From Phycisphaerae bacterium (GTDB lineage: Bacteria > Planctomycetota > Phycisphaerae > Phycisphaerales > UBA1924): DNA of 64,000 bases. Under the pieces are notes generated by a model. That model was given only the letters and a program-made list of their open reading frames with translations. It was not told the DNA's origin and did no database searches. Location of the stretch: NCBI GenBank assembly GCA_030432255.1, contig JAUIHS010000020.1, positions 26,110-90,109 of the forward strand, in the 5' to 3' direction. Within the stretch, counting starts at the first letter, position 1; the number at the start of each line of letters is the position of its first letter. Positions 45,598-55,199 of this stretch are shown here, piece by piece. Both the position numbers and the translations under genes were made by a program.

Positions 45598-45737
45598 GAG
45601 GCAGGGGTTCGCTTTCAGGAGTAAGGGGTTCGCGGCATGGCTTCATCCGGAGTCGCTACGTCAATCCTGAGTCTGTGATGAGAGCCTACCCGAACTTCAG
45701 GCCGCCGCGAATACCTGACCCCGAAAAACCAACCCCT

Positions 45738-45756
45738 CGCTGAGCTTCGCTCAGCG
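45738..45756 (-). terminator. terminator overlapping the ABC gene stop
   Basis: On the minus strand CGCTGAGC, GAA loop, GCTCAGCG, followed by a stretch ending in GGTTTTTC. The TGA stop of the ABC gene lies inside the first stem arm. A compact rho-independent-type terminator. Confidence 0.65.
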
Positions 45757-47628
45757 CCCCAACTGCAACTCCGCCGCCCGACGGTAATGACCATCCACTT
45801 CCATCAACGCCTCATGCGTGCCCGTCGCAGCGATCCTGCCGCTCTCCAGCACGATCACGCGGTCGGCGCGCCGGAGTGTCGACAGGCGATGCGCCACGAT
45901 GAAGGTCGTGCGCGGTGAGCCCTTCGCGCTGCCGCGCTGACGGTAGTCGTCCAACGCAGCCTGGATCTGGGACTCCGTGACCGCATCCACCGAACCCGTC
46001 GGGTCATCCAGCAGCAGCACAGGTGGGTCGACCAGCAACGCACGGGCAATCGTCAGACGCTGACGCTCGCCGCCCGAGAGAGACACACCACGCTCGCCGA
46101 TGATCGTGTCGTACGCCTGGTCCTGCTCCGCAATGAAACCGTCAGCCGCTGCCGCCGCGGCGACATCCCGGACCGCATCCTCACCGGCATCCGGTCGACC
46201 GAAGGCGACGTTGGCGCCGATCGTGTTGCTGAACAGGAACGGATCCTGGAAGACGACGCCGATCCCGGCCCGCAGGGTTTCGACGTCATACGTCCGCAGG
46301 TCCTCGCCATCCAGCAGCACGCGCCCCTCGGTCGGATCGTGAAAGCGTGCGATGAGTTGCAGCAGCGTCGTCTTGCCGGAACCCGTCGGCCCCACGATCG
46401 CCACCGTCTCGCCCGCTTTCGCCTCGAACGAAATGTCCTCAAGCACAACCGGTTGATCGGGCGCGTACCTGAAGCTCACATGCTCGAAGACGATGCCGCC
46501 GTGCACGCCATCCACCGCCCGCGCATTCTCCGGCGAGTCGATCTGCACGGGTTCGTCGAGCAGGTTGAAGACACGCTGCGCGCCCGCCAGCGCCTCCGGC
46601 GCCGAAGCGACCACCTGCACGATCGCTTCCGCCTGTGAACCGAGACGACCCAGCAGGCCGCGGAAGATCCACAGCGTTCCCAGCGCCAGACCGCCCTCGG
46701 CCGGACCCAGCATCACGAGGTAGCCGCCCACACCGATGAGCACCGCCAGCGACAGGATGTTGCCCGCCTGGATCACCGGAATGTGCACGCCCTGCGAGAC
46801 GCCGATGCTGATGCGGTGCTCCATCGCCGCCGTCGCCGCTTCACCAAACCACGCCGCCTGCGCCTTCTCCCGGCCGAAAGCACGAATCACACGCACGCCC
46901 GCAATCGACTCGGCAAGACGCTTGACGAGGCGGTCAACCAGCCGGGCCTGCGTCAGGAAGCGCGGCCGCGTCTTCCGTCCGTAGCGCACCATCACCGCCA
47001 CCTGCACGGGAATCACCGTCAGGCACGCCAGCGTCAGCCACACGTGCTCACGCAGCATGTACGTGAGGAAGACCGAGAGCGTCGCTGCGGCGATCACCAG
47101 CCGGATCATCACGCCCTGGATGAAACTCCGCACGGACTGCGCATCCGACGTGACGTAATTGATGATCTGTCCGGTGTCATGCGTATCGAAGTAGCGGAAG
47201 CCGAGGCGCTGGAGTTTGTCATACAGCCGCACCCGCAGGTCCACGATGCAGGACTGCACGAAGAGTTCATCGCAGACACGTGTGCCGAATCTCGCGGCTC
47301 CGGAGAGGAGACTGAGCAGGAGAACGACCACGCCGAGGATCACGATCGTCTGAAGGAACGACCACTCCTCCGGCGGCGTGATCCCGAAGGGCCATTCCGG
47401 CGGCGGGGCATCCGGGTCCGCCTGGCGCCGGATCAGGTCGATGGCGAGCCCCTGCCCGGCGAGTTCCGCCAGCGTCAGGAGTTGCAGCGCAATGGTGGTG
47501 AGGAGCGCAGGCAACGCCGCGACCTTGTGCTCCCACGCGATCCCGAGCAGCCGCCGGATGAGGCGAAAGTCACCGATGGACCGGGTCTCGTTCTCGTCGG
47601 CGGTCGGGTTGTAGTGGGGGGCATGCAT
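45754..47628 (-). CDS. ABC exporter, fused membrane and ATPase domains
   Basis: A 625-residue type I exporter half-transporter (the stop codon occupies 45751-45753). Six membrane segments lie in residues 35-330, then Walker A GPTGSGKTT, Q-loop, signature LSGGERQR, Walker B LLLDDPTGSVD and AHRLSTL. The position after the Walker B Asp is Asp rather than the usual catalytic Glu. That is known for degenerate sites of heterodimeric exporters, but no partner gene is adjacent. Substrate unknown (lipid or drug type). Confidence 0.88.
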
Positions 47629-47666
47629 GGTGTACGAAGGTGGTCCGCATGATAGGGGGTGCGAAG

Positions 47667-47701
47667 GACTCCCGTCTCCCGTGTCCCGCCTCCCGATTCT
47701 G
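47667..47701. repeat. short one-armed heptamer array
   Basis: Steps CTCCCGT, CTCCCGT, GTCCCGC and CTCCCGA in a row, between the divergent ABC exporter and lipoprotein genes. It has the same 7-bp logic as the right arm at 43225. Confidence 0.7.
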
Positions 47702-47717
47702 CGATAGACTCTCCACC

Positions 47718-48203
47718 ATGATCAAGAGTCGACGAGTTCGCACGTTCATGGCCGTCGCCCCCGCGCTCGCGGCGGCCGGCATGCTGGTCGGTTGCAGCAG
47801 CACCAGGCCACCGAGTTTCGCGATTGTGGATGCTCAACTCGGCGAGCGGTCGGACAAGGGCTTCGTCGTGCATTTCACCGTCGAAGGCACCAACGACAAC
47901 GCCAAGCCGCTGCCCCTGCACGACATCAGCTACACGCTCCGCCTGAATGGGACGGACTTCCAGGCCCACCGCTTCGCGGGCTGCACGCTCCCGCGTTACG
48001 GGACCGCCTCCATCGACCTGCCCGTGTCATTCGACGCTGCGGATGCTTCCGCCCCGAATCCGGCGGGGTCGCACGACTACCGATTCAGCGGAACCATCAC
48101 GTACGAGCCGCCCGGGGCTTTCTCCGAGGTGCTCTTCGATGCGCACATCCGGAGGCCGGATGTCTCCTTCTCAGAGGACGGGGTTCTGAACTTCGAGCCG
48201 TGA
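47718..48203 (+). CDS. lipoprotein with LEA14-like domain
   Basis: A 161-residue protein. The signal peptide ends in the lipobox MLVGC. The mature part has a beta-sandwich pattern like LEA type 2 proteins (FAIVDAQLGERSDKGFVVHFTVEGTNDN, PLHDISYTLRLNG). Role unknown, probably periplasmic. ATG 47718 is chosen because the signal peptide begins there. Confidence 0.75.
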   Translation: MIKSRRVRTFMAVAPALAAAGMLVGCSSTRPPSFAIVDAQLGERSDKGFVVHFTVEGTNDNAKPLPLHDISYTLRLNGTDFQAHRFAGCTLPRYGTASIDLPVSFDAADASAPNPAGSHDYRFSGTITYEPPGAFSEVLFDAHIRRPDVSFSEDGVLNFEP

Positions 48204-48218
48204 CGGGCCGGGTCGGAA

Positions 48219-48734
48219 TCACTCGATGACGTGCTCGGCTGTCGGCAGGCGCTGACCGCCGGCGGTGGTGAAGGTCGCGTGCAGGATGATGCGTCCCGGT
48301 GGAAGCTCCTCGGGCAGGCCGCGGAGCTTGAAAAGGTACGTGCGCGTGACGGGGTCATAGGGGCGCGAATTGACTTCGGGGTCACGAATGTCGATGACAG
48401 GCCAGCGCATTTCCTGGGTTGAACCGGTGACACCGCCGCCCATGGTGCGATCCCGGTACAACTCGAAGAGCACCGTGCCCACCCCCTTCACGGCATGATT
48501 CCAGTAGTCGTACAACTCGAGGTGCACCTCGACCACGCGCTCCCCATCTTCACCGGAGACGATGCGCGTCAGTGGATGGATCCGGGTGCGGACCGGCACG
48601 AAGGGACCGTCCGTCCGCATGGTCGACTTCGTGGGGCGAGTCGGGGTCGACTCCACGCAGCCGACAAGCGGCAGCATCACGCCGCAACTCGTCAGCATCC
48701 CTGTCACCAGCAGAAACCCGGCTCGGTTCCTCAT
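48219..48734 (-). CDS. lipoprotein of unknown function
   Basis: A 171-residue lipoprotein with a long signal peptide ending in PLVGC. The mature domain is beta-rich (VVEVHLELYDYWNH, GTVLFELYRD, PPGRIILHATF) and could be an Ig-like fold. ATG 48734 has GGAGG 8 bases before it; the longer open frame is rejected. It is convergent with the upstream lipoprotein and divergent from the kinase gene. Confidence 0.7.
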   Translation of the reverse strand: MRNRAGFLLVTGMLTSCGVMLPLVGCVESTPTRPTKSTMRTDGPFVPVRTRIHPLTRIVSGEDGERVVEVHLELYDYWNHAVKGVGTVLFELYRDRTMGGGVTGSTQEMRWPVIDIRDPEVNSRPYDPVTRTYLFKLRGLPEELPPGRIILHATFTTAGGQRLPTAEHVIE

Positions 48735-48928
48735 CCGTTCGACCTCCACAATCCGGACCGGCGGACCATCGATGCAAGTGTACATGATCCCCTGCGGCGT
48801 CATGTGACCCGCTCCTCCCGGGCTCCACCGGCGAGGAAAGTGCCCGCCTTTTTGCATCGCATCGCGACGGACCCTCCGAACGCGGTACAGTTTGCAGGCT
48901 CTGGGACTCGCTTCTCCTGGGAATCACG

Positions 48929-51919
48929 ATGTCGTCATTTCAGTCACGAACCACGATTGCGCCCGCTCTGCCACCCGGTGTATCGCCCGCCGAAAAGCGG
49001 ATGATCGGCCGATTTGAAGTCCTCGGTGAACTCGGCCGGGGCGGCATGGGCATCGTCTACCTGGCCCGCGACTCGCGCCTCCAGCGACTCGTCGCCATCA
49101 AGGTGATCACCGACGAACTCAAGTGCGATCCCATCCGTGAGAGCTTCTTCGAGGACGAAGCCAGACTCGCCAGCAGGCTCATCCACCAGAACCTCTGCAT
49201 CGTCTTCGATGCCGGACGACACGAGAACGATCCCTTCATCGTGATGGAGTATGTTCGAGGCACGCCGCTTCACCTTCAGATCCCCAACGGCCGGGGCCTC
49301 GGGATCCCCGAGTCTCTCGACATCGGTCGTCAGATGGCCGAAGCCCTGCACTTCATGCACACGCGCCAGGTGATCCATCGCGATCTCAAGCCCGGCAACG
49401 TCATGGTCACGGATGAGGACCTCGTCAAGATTCTCGACTTCGGCCTCGCGCGCAAGACGATCGAGACCGATGCGGACGGCACCCGCACCGGCGTCGCCAT
49501 CGGAACGCCCGGCTACATGGCCCCCGAACAGTGCACCGGCGAGCACATCGATGCGCGGGCCGATGTCTTCGCCTTCGGCTGCATTCTCTTTGAATGCCTG
49601 ACCGGACGACCCGCATTCGAGTGCACCGGCCTCGCCGACTACCTCCGCCGGCTCAACGGCACCGGTCCCGATTTCAGCAGCCTGCCGCCCGGCACCCCCA
49701 GGGAAGTCGTCGATCTGCTGCGGGCGTGCATGATGCACGATCGTGAGCATCGACCCACCGGGTTCGAGCGCGCCCTTGAAGTGCTCAAGGACATCGGCAA
49801 GGCCACCGCGATCACAAGTGCGACCCCCCGAAGCAACGTCCCCCATGAGATCTCGCGCTTCATCGGACGGGATGCGGAACTGGAACGGCTTCGCGCAGAC
49901 ATCGGACAGCATCGCCTCGTCACGCTCAAAGGCATGGGGGGAGTCGGTAAGACCCGCATGGCACTCGAACTCGCACAGAGCATGCGCAGCGACTTTCCCG
50001 ATGGCACGTGGTTCGTCGATCTCTCGCCACTCCGCGAGGACGAACGCGTCGCCGAGGCAGTCGCTTCCGTGCTGCCGCATGCCTGTACCCCCAGCGACTG
50101 GTCGGCGCTCGCCGACACCGGCATGCTCCTGATCCTCGACAACTGCGAACATCTTCCCGAGGCCGCCGCCCGCTGCGCCCGTGCACTGCTCCAGGCAGGA
50201 CCCGAGGTGCGCGTGCTGGCAACCAGCCGCGTACCGCTGGGGCTTCGCGGCGAGCGCATCTTCGAGGTCCCGCTCCTGCCATGTCCGGCGCAGGAAGCCA
50301 CCTGCCTCGACATCGGCACCAGCGAGGCCGTGCGCCTCTTCAACGACCGCGCCTCACTCGTCATGGACGACTTCGATCCGGACGACACCGAACTGACGCT
50401 CATCGCACACATTTGCCGACAACTGGAGGGCGTGCCGCTGGCCATCGAACTGGCCGCCGCCGGTCTCGCCACCATGCCGCCGGCAAAACTCGTCCGTCAC
50501 ATCGACGAGAGCCTCTGCTTCGGTGAACAGGTGGGTGCATACGATCGACCCGATCGACATCGCACTCTCGAAGCCGCCATCGGCTGGAGCGAGACTCAAC
50601 TCAACGACGCCGAACGTACGCTCTTCAGACGTCTCTCGGTCTTCCGCGGCGGATGGACGCTCGAAGCCGCCCGACATGTCTGCACGGATCAGAAGGATGA
50701 TTCGGAAGATGTAATCGACGACGCCCGCATCGGTGCGTTACTGAAGCAACTGCTCCGCCGATCGCTGGTGGTCTTCGAACGCGAGCGGCGCGGCGGAAGC
50801 TATCGCTTCCTCGAGAGCGTGCGCACCTATGCGCGGCAGGTGCTGCTGCGCGACGAGGGCGAGGAAGGGACACAGCGCCTACGCGAGCGACACCTGCATC
50901 ACTACCTGGGCGTCGCGGAAGAAGCCGCCGAGGGACTGCGCAGTTCCGAACAGCCGGCATGGCTGGCGCTGCTCGATACCGAGAGCGACAACATCCTCGC
51001 GGCACTCCGCACGGCGGGCCGCCGCGACGACCTGACATCCGAGCGCCTTCGCCTTGCGACGGCCCTGCACCGCTACTGGTATCTTCGCGGGCGCGCTTCA
51101 GAGGGCCTGGAGCAACTGGGCGCGGCGATCGACGCGGCATCCGGTGCGACGCTGGAGGAGCGTGCGGCATCGCACAACGGCATGGGCATCCTCGCCTGGG
51201 AGACGGCGCGCGACGATGATGCATCACGCCATTGCGAATTGGCGCTGGAACTCTGGCGTGAGGTGGGCGTGCAGGACCGTATCGCCGGGGTGCTCACCAA
51301 CCTCGGCATGGTCCGGCAGGAGCAGGAACGCTTCGACGATGCACGTGCATGCCAGGAGGAAGCCATCCGCCTGTATGAGTCTGAGAAGAACGAATACGGC
51401 GCCGCGTGCGCCAGACTCAACCTCGGCGCCCTCTTCCTGAGGCTGGACATGTTCACCGAGGCACGCGAGATCTTCGAACAGTGCCAGTCCGTCTTCGAGA
51501 GCCAGCGCGATGGCCTGCGCCTCGGCATGACACATCACAACATCGGCGCGACCTGGTATGAGACCGGTGAGGCAGCCGCCGCGATCCCGCACTTTGCACG
51601 TGCGCTGCGGGAGTTCTACGTGATCCGCTACGAATACGGCATGGCTCTGACGCTGAGTTGCATCGGCAAGGCGCAGGCGCGCCTCGGCCATCCGAAGCGC
51701 GCGGCCAGGATCATGGCGTGGGCCGACGGACTCTGGAATCTCCTCGGCACAAGCGTGCCCGCAGACGGCAAGGAAGACTACGCGCAGATTTTGCGCACTC
51801 TCGAGGAAACGCTCGGCGCAGACCAGTTCAAGGCCATCTCGAACAGCGCCGGCGGCCCCGAAACCATCCGGGCGGCGGTTGAGAAGTTCGTCCTCAACAT
51901 CGGATCAATGAGTGAGTGA
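48929..51919 (+). CDS. Ser/Thr kinase fused to NB-ARC ATPase and TPR domain
   Basis: A 996-residue cytosolic protein. The kinase domain (about 27-290) has GRGGMG, Lys58, HRDLKPGN with Asp152, DFG at 170-172 and GTPGYMAPE. The NB-ARC/STAND domain has Walker A GMGGVGKT (335-342) and Walker B LLILDN (400-405), then GVPLAIELAA, as in AfsR-like regulators. About 300 residues of TPR helices follow (690-960). The kinase is probably controlled by the NTP-driven switch and a ligand of the TPRs. Four paralogous lipoproteins follow on the same strand. Confidence 0.9.
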   Translation: MSSFQSRTTIAPALPPGVSPAEKRMIGRFEVLGELGRGGMGIVYLARDSRLQRLVAIKVITDELKCDPIRESFFEDEARLASRLIHQNLCIVFDAGRHENDPFIVMEYVRGTPLHLQIPNGRGLGIPESLDIGRQMAEALHFMHTRQVIHRDLKPGNVMVTDEDLVKILDFGLARKTIETDADGTRTGVAIGTPGYMAPEQCTGEHIDARADVFAFGCILFECLTGRPAFECTGLADYLRRLNGTGPDFSSLPPGTPREVVDLLRACMMHDREHRPTGFERALEVLKDIGKATAITSATPRSNVPHEISRFIGRDAELERLRADIGQHRLVTLKGMGGVGKTRMALELAQSMRSDFPDGTWFVDLSPLREDERVAEAVASVLPHACTPSDWSALADTGMLLILDNCEHLPEAAARCARALLQAGPEVRVLATSRVPLGLRGERIFEVPLLPCPAQEATCLDIGTSEAVRLFNDRASLVMDDFDPDDTELTLIAHICRQLEGVPLAIELAAAGLATMPPAKLVRHIDESLCFGEQVGAYDRPDRHRTLEAAIGWSETQLNDAERTLFRRLSVFRGGWTLEAARHVCTDQKDDSEDVIDDARIGALLKQLLRRSLVVFERERRGGSYRFLESVRTYARQVLLRDEGEEGTQRLRERHLHHYLGVAEEAAEGLRSSEQPAWLALLDTESDNILAALRTAGRRDDLTSERLRLATALHRYWYLRGRASEGLEQLGAAIDAASGATLEERAASHNGMGILAWETARDDDASRHCELALELWREVGVQDRIAGVLTNLGMVRQEQERFDDARACQEEAIRLYESEKNEYGAACARLNLGALFLRLDMFTEAREIFEQCQSVFESQRDGLRLGMTHHNIGATWYETGEAAAAIPHFARALREFYVIRYEYGMALTLSCIGKAQARLGHPKRAARIMAWADGLWNLLGTSVPADGKEDYAQILRTLEETLGADQFKAISNSAGGPETIRAAVEKFVLNIGSMSE

Positions 51920-51932
51920 TCCCCCATCGCCG

Positions 51933-51938
51933 TATAGA
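51933..51938 (+). promoter_or_regulatory. possible -10 box before the lipoprotein cluster
   Basis: TATAGA lies 64 bases before the first GRGVPVSA lipoprotein gene; no clear -35 box is visible. Low confidence. Confidence 0.3.
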
Positions 51939-52001
51939 ATGGCTGCGACTGGGTGCAACTCGCATCTCGGCGAAGGCGCTCAGCGCCGGGAGGCATGACG
52001 A

Positions 52002-52472
52002 ATGAGCAAGCTGATTCCTCGCGCAACGCTGGTCGCAGCGGCATTCTGTTTGACACTCATCACGGGGTGCGGCTGCCTGACCATCGACCCCGATCGAACC
52101 GGCCGGGGTGTGCCAGTATCCGCCGTGATCACGGACGGGCCGCAGGTGTCTCCATACAAGTTCCACGTGCACCTCGATCCCGGTCTGTCGACCAAGATCG
52201 AGTTGCACGTCCGCCGCGTCGAGTCGCAGGGCGTCACCCGTCCGCGCTGGTGGGTGAAGGCATCGGCCCCGACTCCGGCGGGGGAGAACGAGGAGAAGGT
52301 CGAGATGCAGCTTTCCATGTCGCCGGAGGCGCCTCCGGGGACGTACCGCATCACGTTCCGCTGCTGCAATGGTGACTCGGTGACAGCGATGAAGTGGCAC
52401 GTGCAGGAATTGACCGTCGTCGGCAAGCAGGAGGACAAGCCGACGGTGATTGATCCACCGCCACTCCAGTAG
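52002..52472 (+). CDS. GRGVPVSA-motif lipoprotein 1
   Basis: A 156-residue lipoprotein. Lipobox Cys23 follows LTLITG. After a short linker comes GRGVPVSA (residues 34-41), and then an all-beta domain ending in PGTYRITFRCCNGD. I know no named family with this motif. Three further genes downstream share the same order of elements: lipobox, GRGVPVSA, beta domain, G-x-Y-x-(I/V)-x-F-x-C-x-N. Confidence 0.8.
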   Translation: MSKLIPRATLVAAAFCLTLITGCGCLTIDPDRTGRGVPVSAVITDGPQVSPYKFHVHLDPGLSTKIELHVRRVESQGVTRPRWWVKASAPTPAGENEEKVEMQLSMSPEAPPGTYRITFRCCNGDSVTAMKWHVQELTVVGKQEDKPTVIDPPPLQ

Positions 52473-52481
52473 GAGATGTTC

Positions 52482-52922
52482 ATGATTGATTCCGGAAGGG
52501 TATTGCTGATTGCCGTGTTTGCGGGTGCGCTGGCGGCATTGACCGGTTGCGCCGCAACTTCCGCGAACCAGGCTGGTCCCTGGCGGACCCATACCGGCCG
52601 GGGCGTGCCCGTATCCGCGGTGACGACCAACTACCCGCGCCTCGCGCCCGCGCCGATCTCAGTCAGGGTCGGTGGGACGCAGGCATCGACGATTTCGACG
52701 GAAGTGACCCGGGTCGAGTTCAAGGGCGTTGAGGTCGAGGGTGCGCTCGAACCCGTCGACGACGTCCGGTGGGCGCCGGGGAGGTTGTACGTCAGGATTG
52801 CACTGGACGTGCGTGATGACCAGGAAGAAGGGGTCTACAACGTGTGGTTCCGGTGTGAGAACGGCGACGGAGAAGGCATGAAGCGCGCGGCTCGCCAGCG
52901 CATTCGCCACAGGCGAGACTGA
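52482..52922 (+). CDS. GRGVPVSA-motif lipoprotein 2
   Basis: A 146-residue lipoprotein with lipobox Cys23 (ALTGC), GRGVPVSA at 39-46, the strand TEVTRVEFKGVEV and the end signature EGVYNVWFRCENGD. The C-terminus is basic. ATG 52482 is preferred over ATG 52476 because GGAG lies 6 bases upstream. It starts 9 bases after the first paralogue. Confidence 0.8.
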   Translation: MIDSGRVLLIAVFAGALAALTGCAATSANQAGPWRTHTGRGVPVSAVTTNYPRLAPAPISVRVGGTQASTISTEVTRVEFKGVEVEGALEPVDDVRWAPGRLYVRIALDVRDDQEEGVYNVWFRCENGDGEGMKRAARQRIRHRRD

Positions 52923-52944
52923 ACAGCAATCAGGAGCACTGGGC

Positions 52945-53799
52945 ATGAAGTATTTCGGGTGCAGGACTTTCATTGGATGCATGATCGCCGTGATGGCGGT
53001 CGCTCTCAGCGGTTGCGGCGGCGCGGGGAGCGGTGGTGACAAGGGCACCCCGATCACCGGGCGGGGCGTACCGGTTTCGGCCGCAACGACCGGTTATGCG
53101 GCGCCATCGCCCGTATCGATCAAGATCAACATGCGGGCAGGGACCGCGACACGCGTGATCCCGCGTGTGAACTCCGTCTATCGCGATGGTCAGCCGGTCA
53201 GCAAGTCGCTGGTCCGCGCGCGATCCGGGACCTACCGGCCTAACGGTCCGGCTCCGAGGATTGAACTCGCGATCAAGTCCGGGGCGCCGGCAGGGATCTA
53301 TGTCGTGCGGTTTACCTGCGAGAATGAGGATCGCCAGCGGATGCCGGAGCACGTGCAGCGGATTCGCCATGGTATGGATGCGGCCGCGGCGCAGGCCGGC
53401 GTGCCGGTCACCGGCCGCGGCGTGCCGGTCTCCGCCTGGAACCCGGACGGGAAGCCGTCGAAGACCGAGTTCGGTCCCGGGCAGGTGTCTGTACCCGTGC
53501 ATCTCGCGGCGGGCAGCCACAAGGGCACCCAGTGGCTGCACACCATCATCACCCGAGTGGAATTCACTGAGCCGGGTCATGATCCGGTGGAAGTGCCCTG
53601 GACGAGTGTCCTCCTGCGACGTCCCACGTCCATCGAGCATGACAGTGGCTCAATGCGTGCCGCGATTGCGTTCTACGTGAAGCACCCTGAGCAGAGCAAG
53701 GTGGCGAAGGGGGATTACACGATCCACTTCCACTGCGTGAACGAAGATGGCGAGAAGCGTGACTTCAAGGGTGGAACGCTGCAGGTGAAGATCGAGTGA
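52945..53799 (+). CDS. GRGVPVSA-motif lipoprotein 3, two-domain
   Basis: A 284-residue lipoprotein with Cys24. It has two copies of the unit: GRGVPVSA at residues 39-46 with GIYVVRFTCENED, then GRGVPVSA at 157-164 with ITRVEFTE and GDYTIHFHCVNEDGE. It looks like an internal duplication or a fusion of two neighbouring genes. CAGGAG precedes the ATG. Function unknown. Confidence 0.8.
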   Translation: MKYFGCRTFIGCMIAVMAVALSGCGGAGSGGDKGTPITGRGVPVSAATTGYAAPSPVSIKINMRAGTATRVIPRVNSVYRDGQPVSKSLVRARSGTYRPNGPAPRIELAIKSGAPAGIYVVRFTCENEDRQRMPEHVQRIRHGMDAAAAQAGVPVTGRGVPVSAWNPDGKPSKTEFGPGQVSVPVHLAAGSHKGTQWLHTIITRVEFTEPGHDPVEVPWTSVLLRRPTSIEHDSGSMRAAIAFYVKHPEQSKVAKGDYTIHFHCVNEDGEKRDFKGGTLQVKIE

Positions 53800-53813
53800 C
53801 CAGGAGGTGCATC

Positions 53814-54443
53814 GTGGGACATCATGTGTTTCGATTGGCGCTGAGCATTCCGGTGCTTGCGGTCATGCTGCTGACATTCTCGGGATGCGGCAGCTATCCG
53901 AAGATGAAGCACTTCGATCCGGACAAGACCGTTGTATTGGATGCCGAAACTCCGGCGAAGGGGCAAGCAGCGCCGGTGTCATGTGAGTTGGGGGCTGACG
54001 AAGTCGTTTGGATGGCGATTGACCCGTTTGGGGAGAAGATCGTTGCATCTCGAGCGGTCAAGCACGGTCGGCTTGTTGTCAAAGTCGATGGTGAGCGGCG
54101 AGCTCCCGTATTTCCTGTTGTTCAGGCGGTGTGGCATAACGGTCAGGAGGTTGCCACGGACACAGTGGTCTGGAAGGCGGCATGGAGTCGGGAAGACAAT
54201 CGATCGACGATTCTCCAGGTTGGTGTCGCGCGCGGCAGCCCCGAAGGCACGTACCGCATCCTCTTCAGATGCGTCAACGAGCGAAACGAGACCAGGATGC
54301 CGTGGTATGAACTTGTCCTCGACGGGAACGAGGCGTCGCTGACCACACGCATGTCCGGCCGAGGTGTCCCCGTCTCCATCGAACTCGATGCCGATGCACT
54401 CACGACCCCATTCGCAGGTACATCGCCCGGTACGCCACGCTGA
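53814..54443 (+). CDS. GRGVPVSA-motif lipoprotein 4, truncated second unit
   Basis: A 209-residue lipoprotein with Cys25 (TFSGC). Its first unit has a decayed motif (GQAAPVSC) but a clear GTYRILFRCVNERNE. A second GRGVPVS follows at about residue 180 and then, after 20 residues, the protein ends. Its last 44 bases overlap the phage-like gene on the other strand. GTG 53814 has AGGAGG 5 bases upstream; an earlier GTG at 53796 overlaps the previous stop. It appears to be cut at the junction with the phage block. Confidence 0.75.
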   Translation: MGHHVFRLALSIPVLAVMLLTFSGCGSYPKMKHFDPDKTVVLDAETPAKGQAAPVSCELGADEVVWMAIDPFGEKIVASRAVKHGRLVVKVDGERRAPVFPVVQAVWHNGQEVATDTVVWKAAWSREDNRSTILQVGVARGSPEGTYRILFRCVNERNETRMPWYELVLDGNEASLTTRMSGRGVPVSIELDADALTTPFAGTSPGTPR

Positions 54444-54771
54444 AGACACGCCCCCTTCGGATCGGTTCCTCCAGCGCGACGTCCATCAACGTCATGTCCG
54501 GCCAGGGTGTGCCGTCATGGTCCACCAGCAGGCCGGTGGTCGAACGCTCGGCGTGATATCGCAGCGTCTCGATCAGCGCATTCAGGTTCTCCACCTTGTC
54601 CGCGATCAGGCGGCCACGCTGCGCGATCTCGAGTTCGCGCATCGCAAAGTCCTCCGTGAAGTTGCCCGTGTTGAGTTGCTGACGCGGCCGCGCAAATGCA
54701 CGTCCGAATCGAGTCACCGTGAAGTGGTGGGGGCCCGAGCTGAAGAGATCGAGACCGGCAAAGGTGGTCAT
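54400..54771 (-). CDS. phage-like protein, connector or tail-region gene
   Basis: A 123-residue protein, last of six minus-strand genes of the head module. No domain is recognised. The sequence has a beta-rich N-terminus (FSSGPHHFTVTRFGRAF) and a helical middle. By gene order it could be a head-tail connector or neck protein. Its 3' end overlaps the truncated lipoprotein gene. Confidence 0.45.
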   Translation of the reverse strand: MTTFAGLDLFSSGPHHFTVTRFGRAFARPRQQLNTGNFTEDFAMRELEIAQRGRLIADKVENLNALIETLRYHAERSTTGLLVDHDGTPWPDMTLMDVALEEPIRRGRVFSVAYRAMYLRMGS

Positions 54772-54791
54772 GGCGGTTCCTCCCGCGGCCT

Positions 54792-55199
54792 TCAGCCGCT
54801 GATCTCCACGGGGTCCGTGGTGGGTGTCGATGCGATGGCAATCGCCTGGATCGTCTGCGTCGATGCCTGACGTGTCGCCCGTTCGGTCAGGAGCGCGCTG
54901 ATGACCATGCGGATGCGTACATCCCGGCCGCGCGCGTCCGAGTTGCTGGGCGCCGAGCGAAAGCGAAGCACGACTTCGTCACCCGGCAGCACGTCGACAT
55001 CGGAAGTCGCCGGAACGCGCCGGCGGATGCGGACATGCACCGTCTGGCGGACGACATCAGCAAAGATGACCTGCGGCCCCGTCTCGGCGTGCTCGATGAT
55101 CAGTTCATCGGCCTTGCGATCGACAGAGATGGCATCCACGCCCGTCAGTTCGGCATCGTCGATGAAGACATCGGATGGTGTCAGCCACAGCATGTTCAA
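54792..55199 (-). CDS. phage-like head-module protein
   Basis: A 135-residue, beta-rich protein (VDAISVDRKADELIIEHAE, VHVRIRRRVPATSDVDVLPGDEVVLRF). No family recognised. It overlaps the next gene upstream by 4 bases, so the two are translationally coupled. By position it is probably a head completion or neck protein. Confidence 0.45.
   Translation of the reverse strand: MNMLWLTPSDVFIDDAELTGVDAISVDRKADELIIEHAETGPQVIFADVVRQTVHVRIRRRVPATSDVDVLPGDEVVLRFRSAPSNSDARGRDVRIRMVISALLTERATRQASTQTIQAIAIASTPTTDPVEISG

Noticed and set aside
45754..47628. ABC exporter called inactive because of Asp in place of the catalytic Glu
   Set aside because: The same change occurs in working heterodimeric exporters, so inactivity cannot be concluded from sequence.
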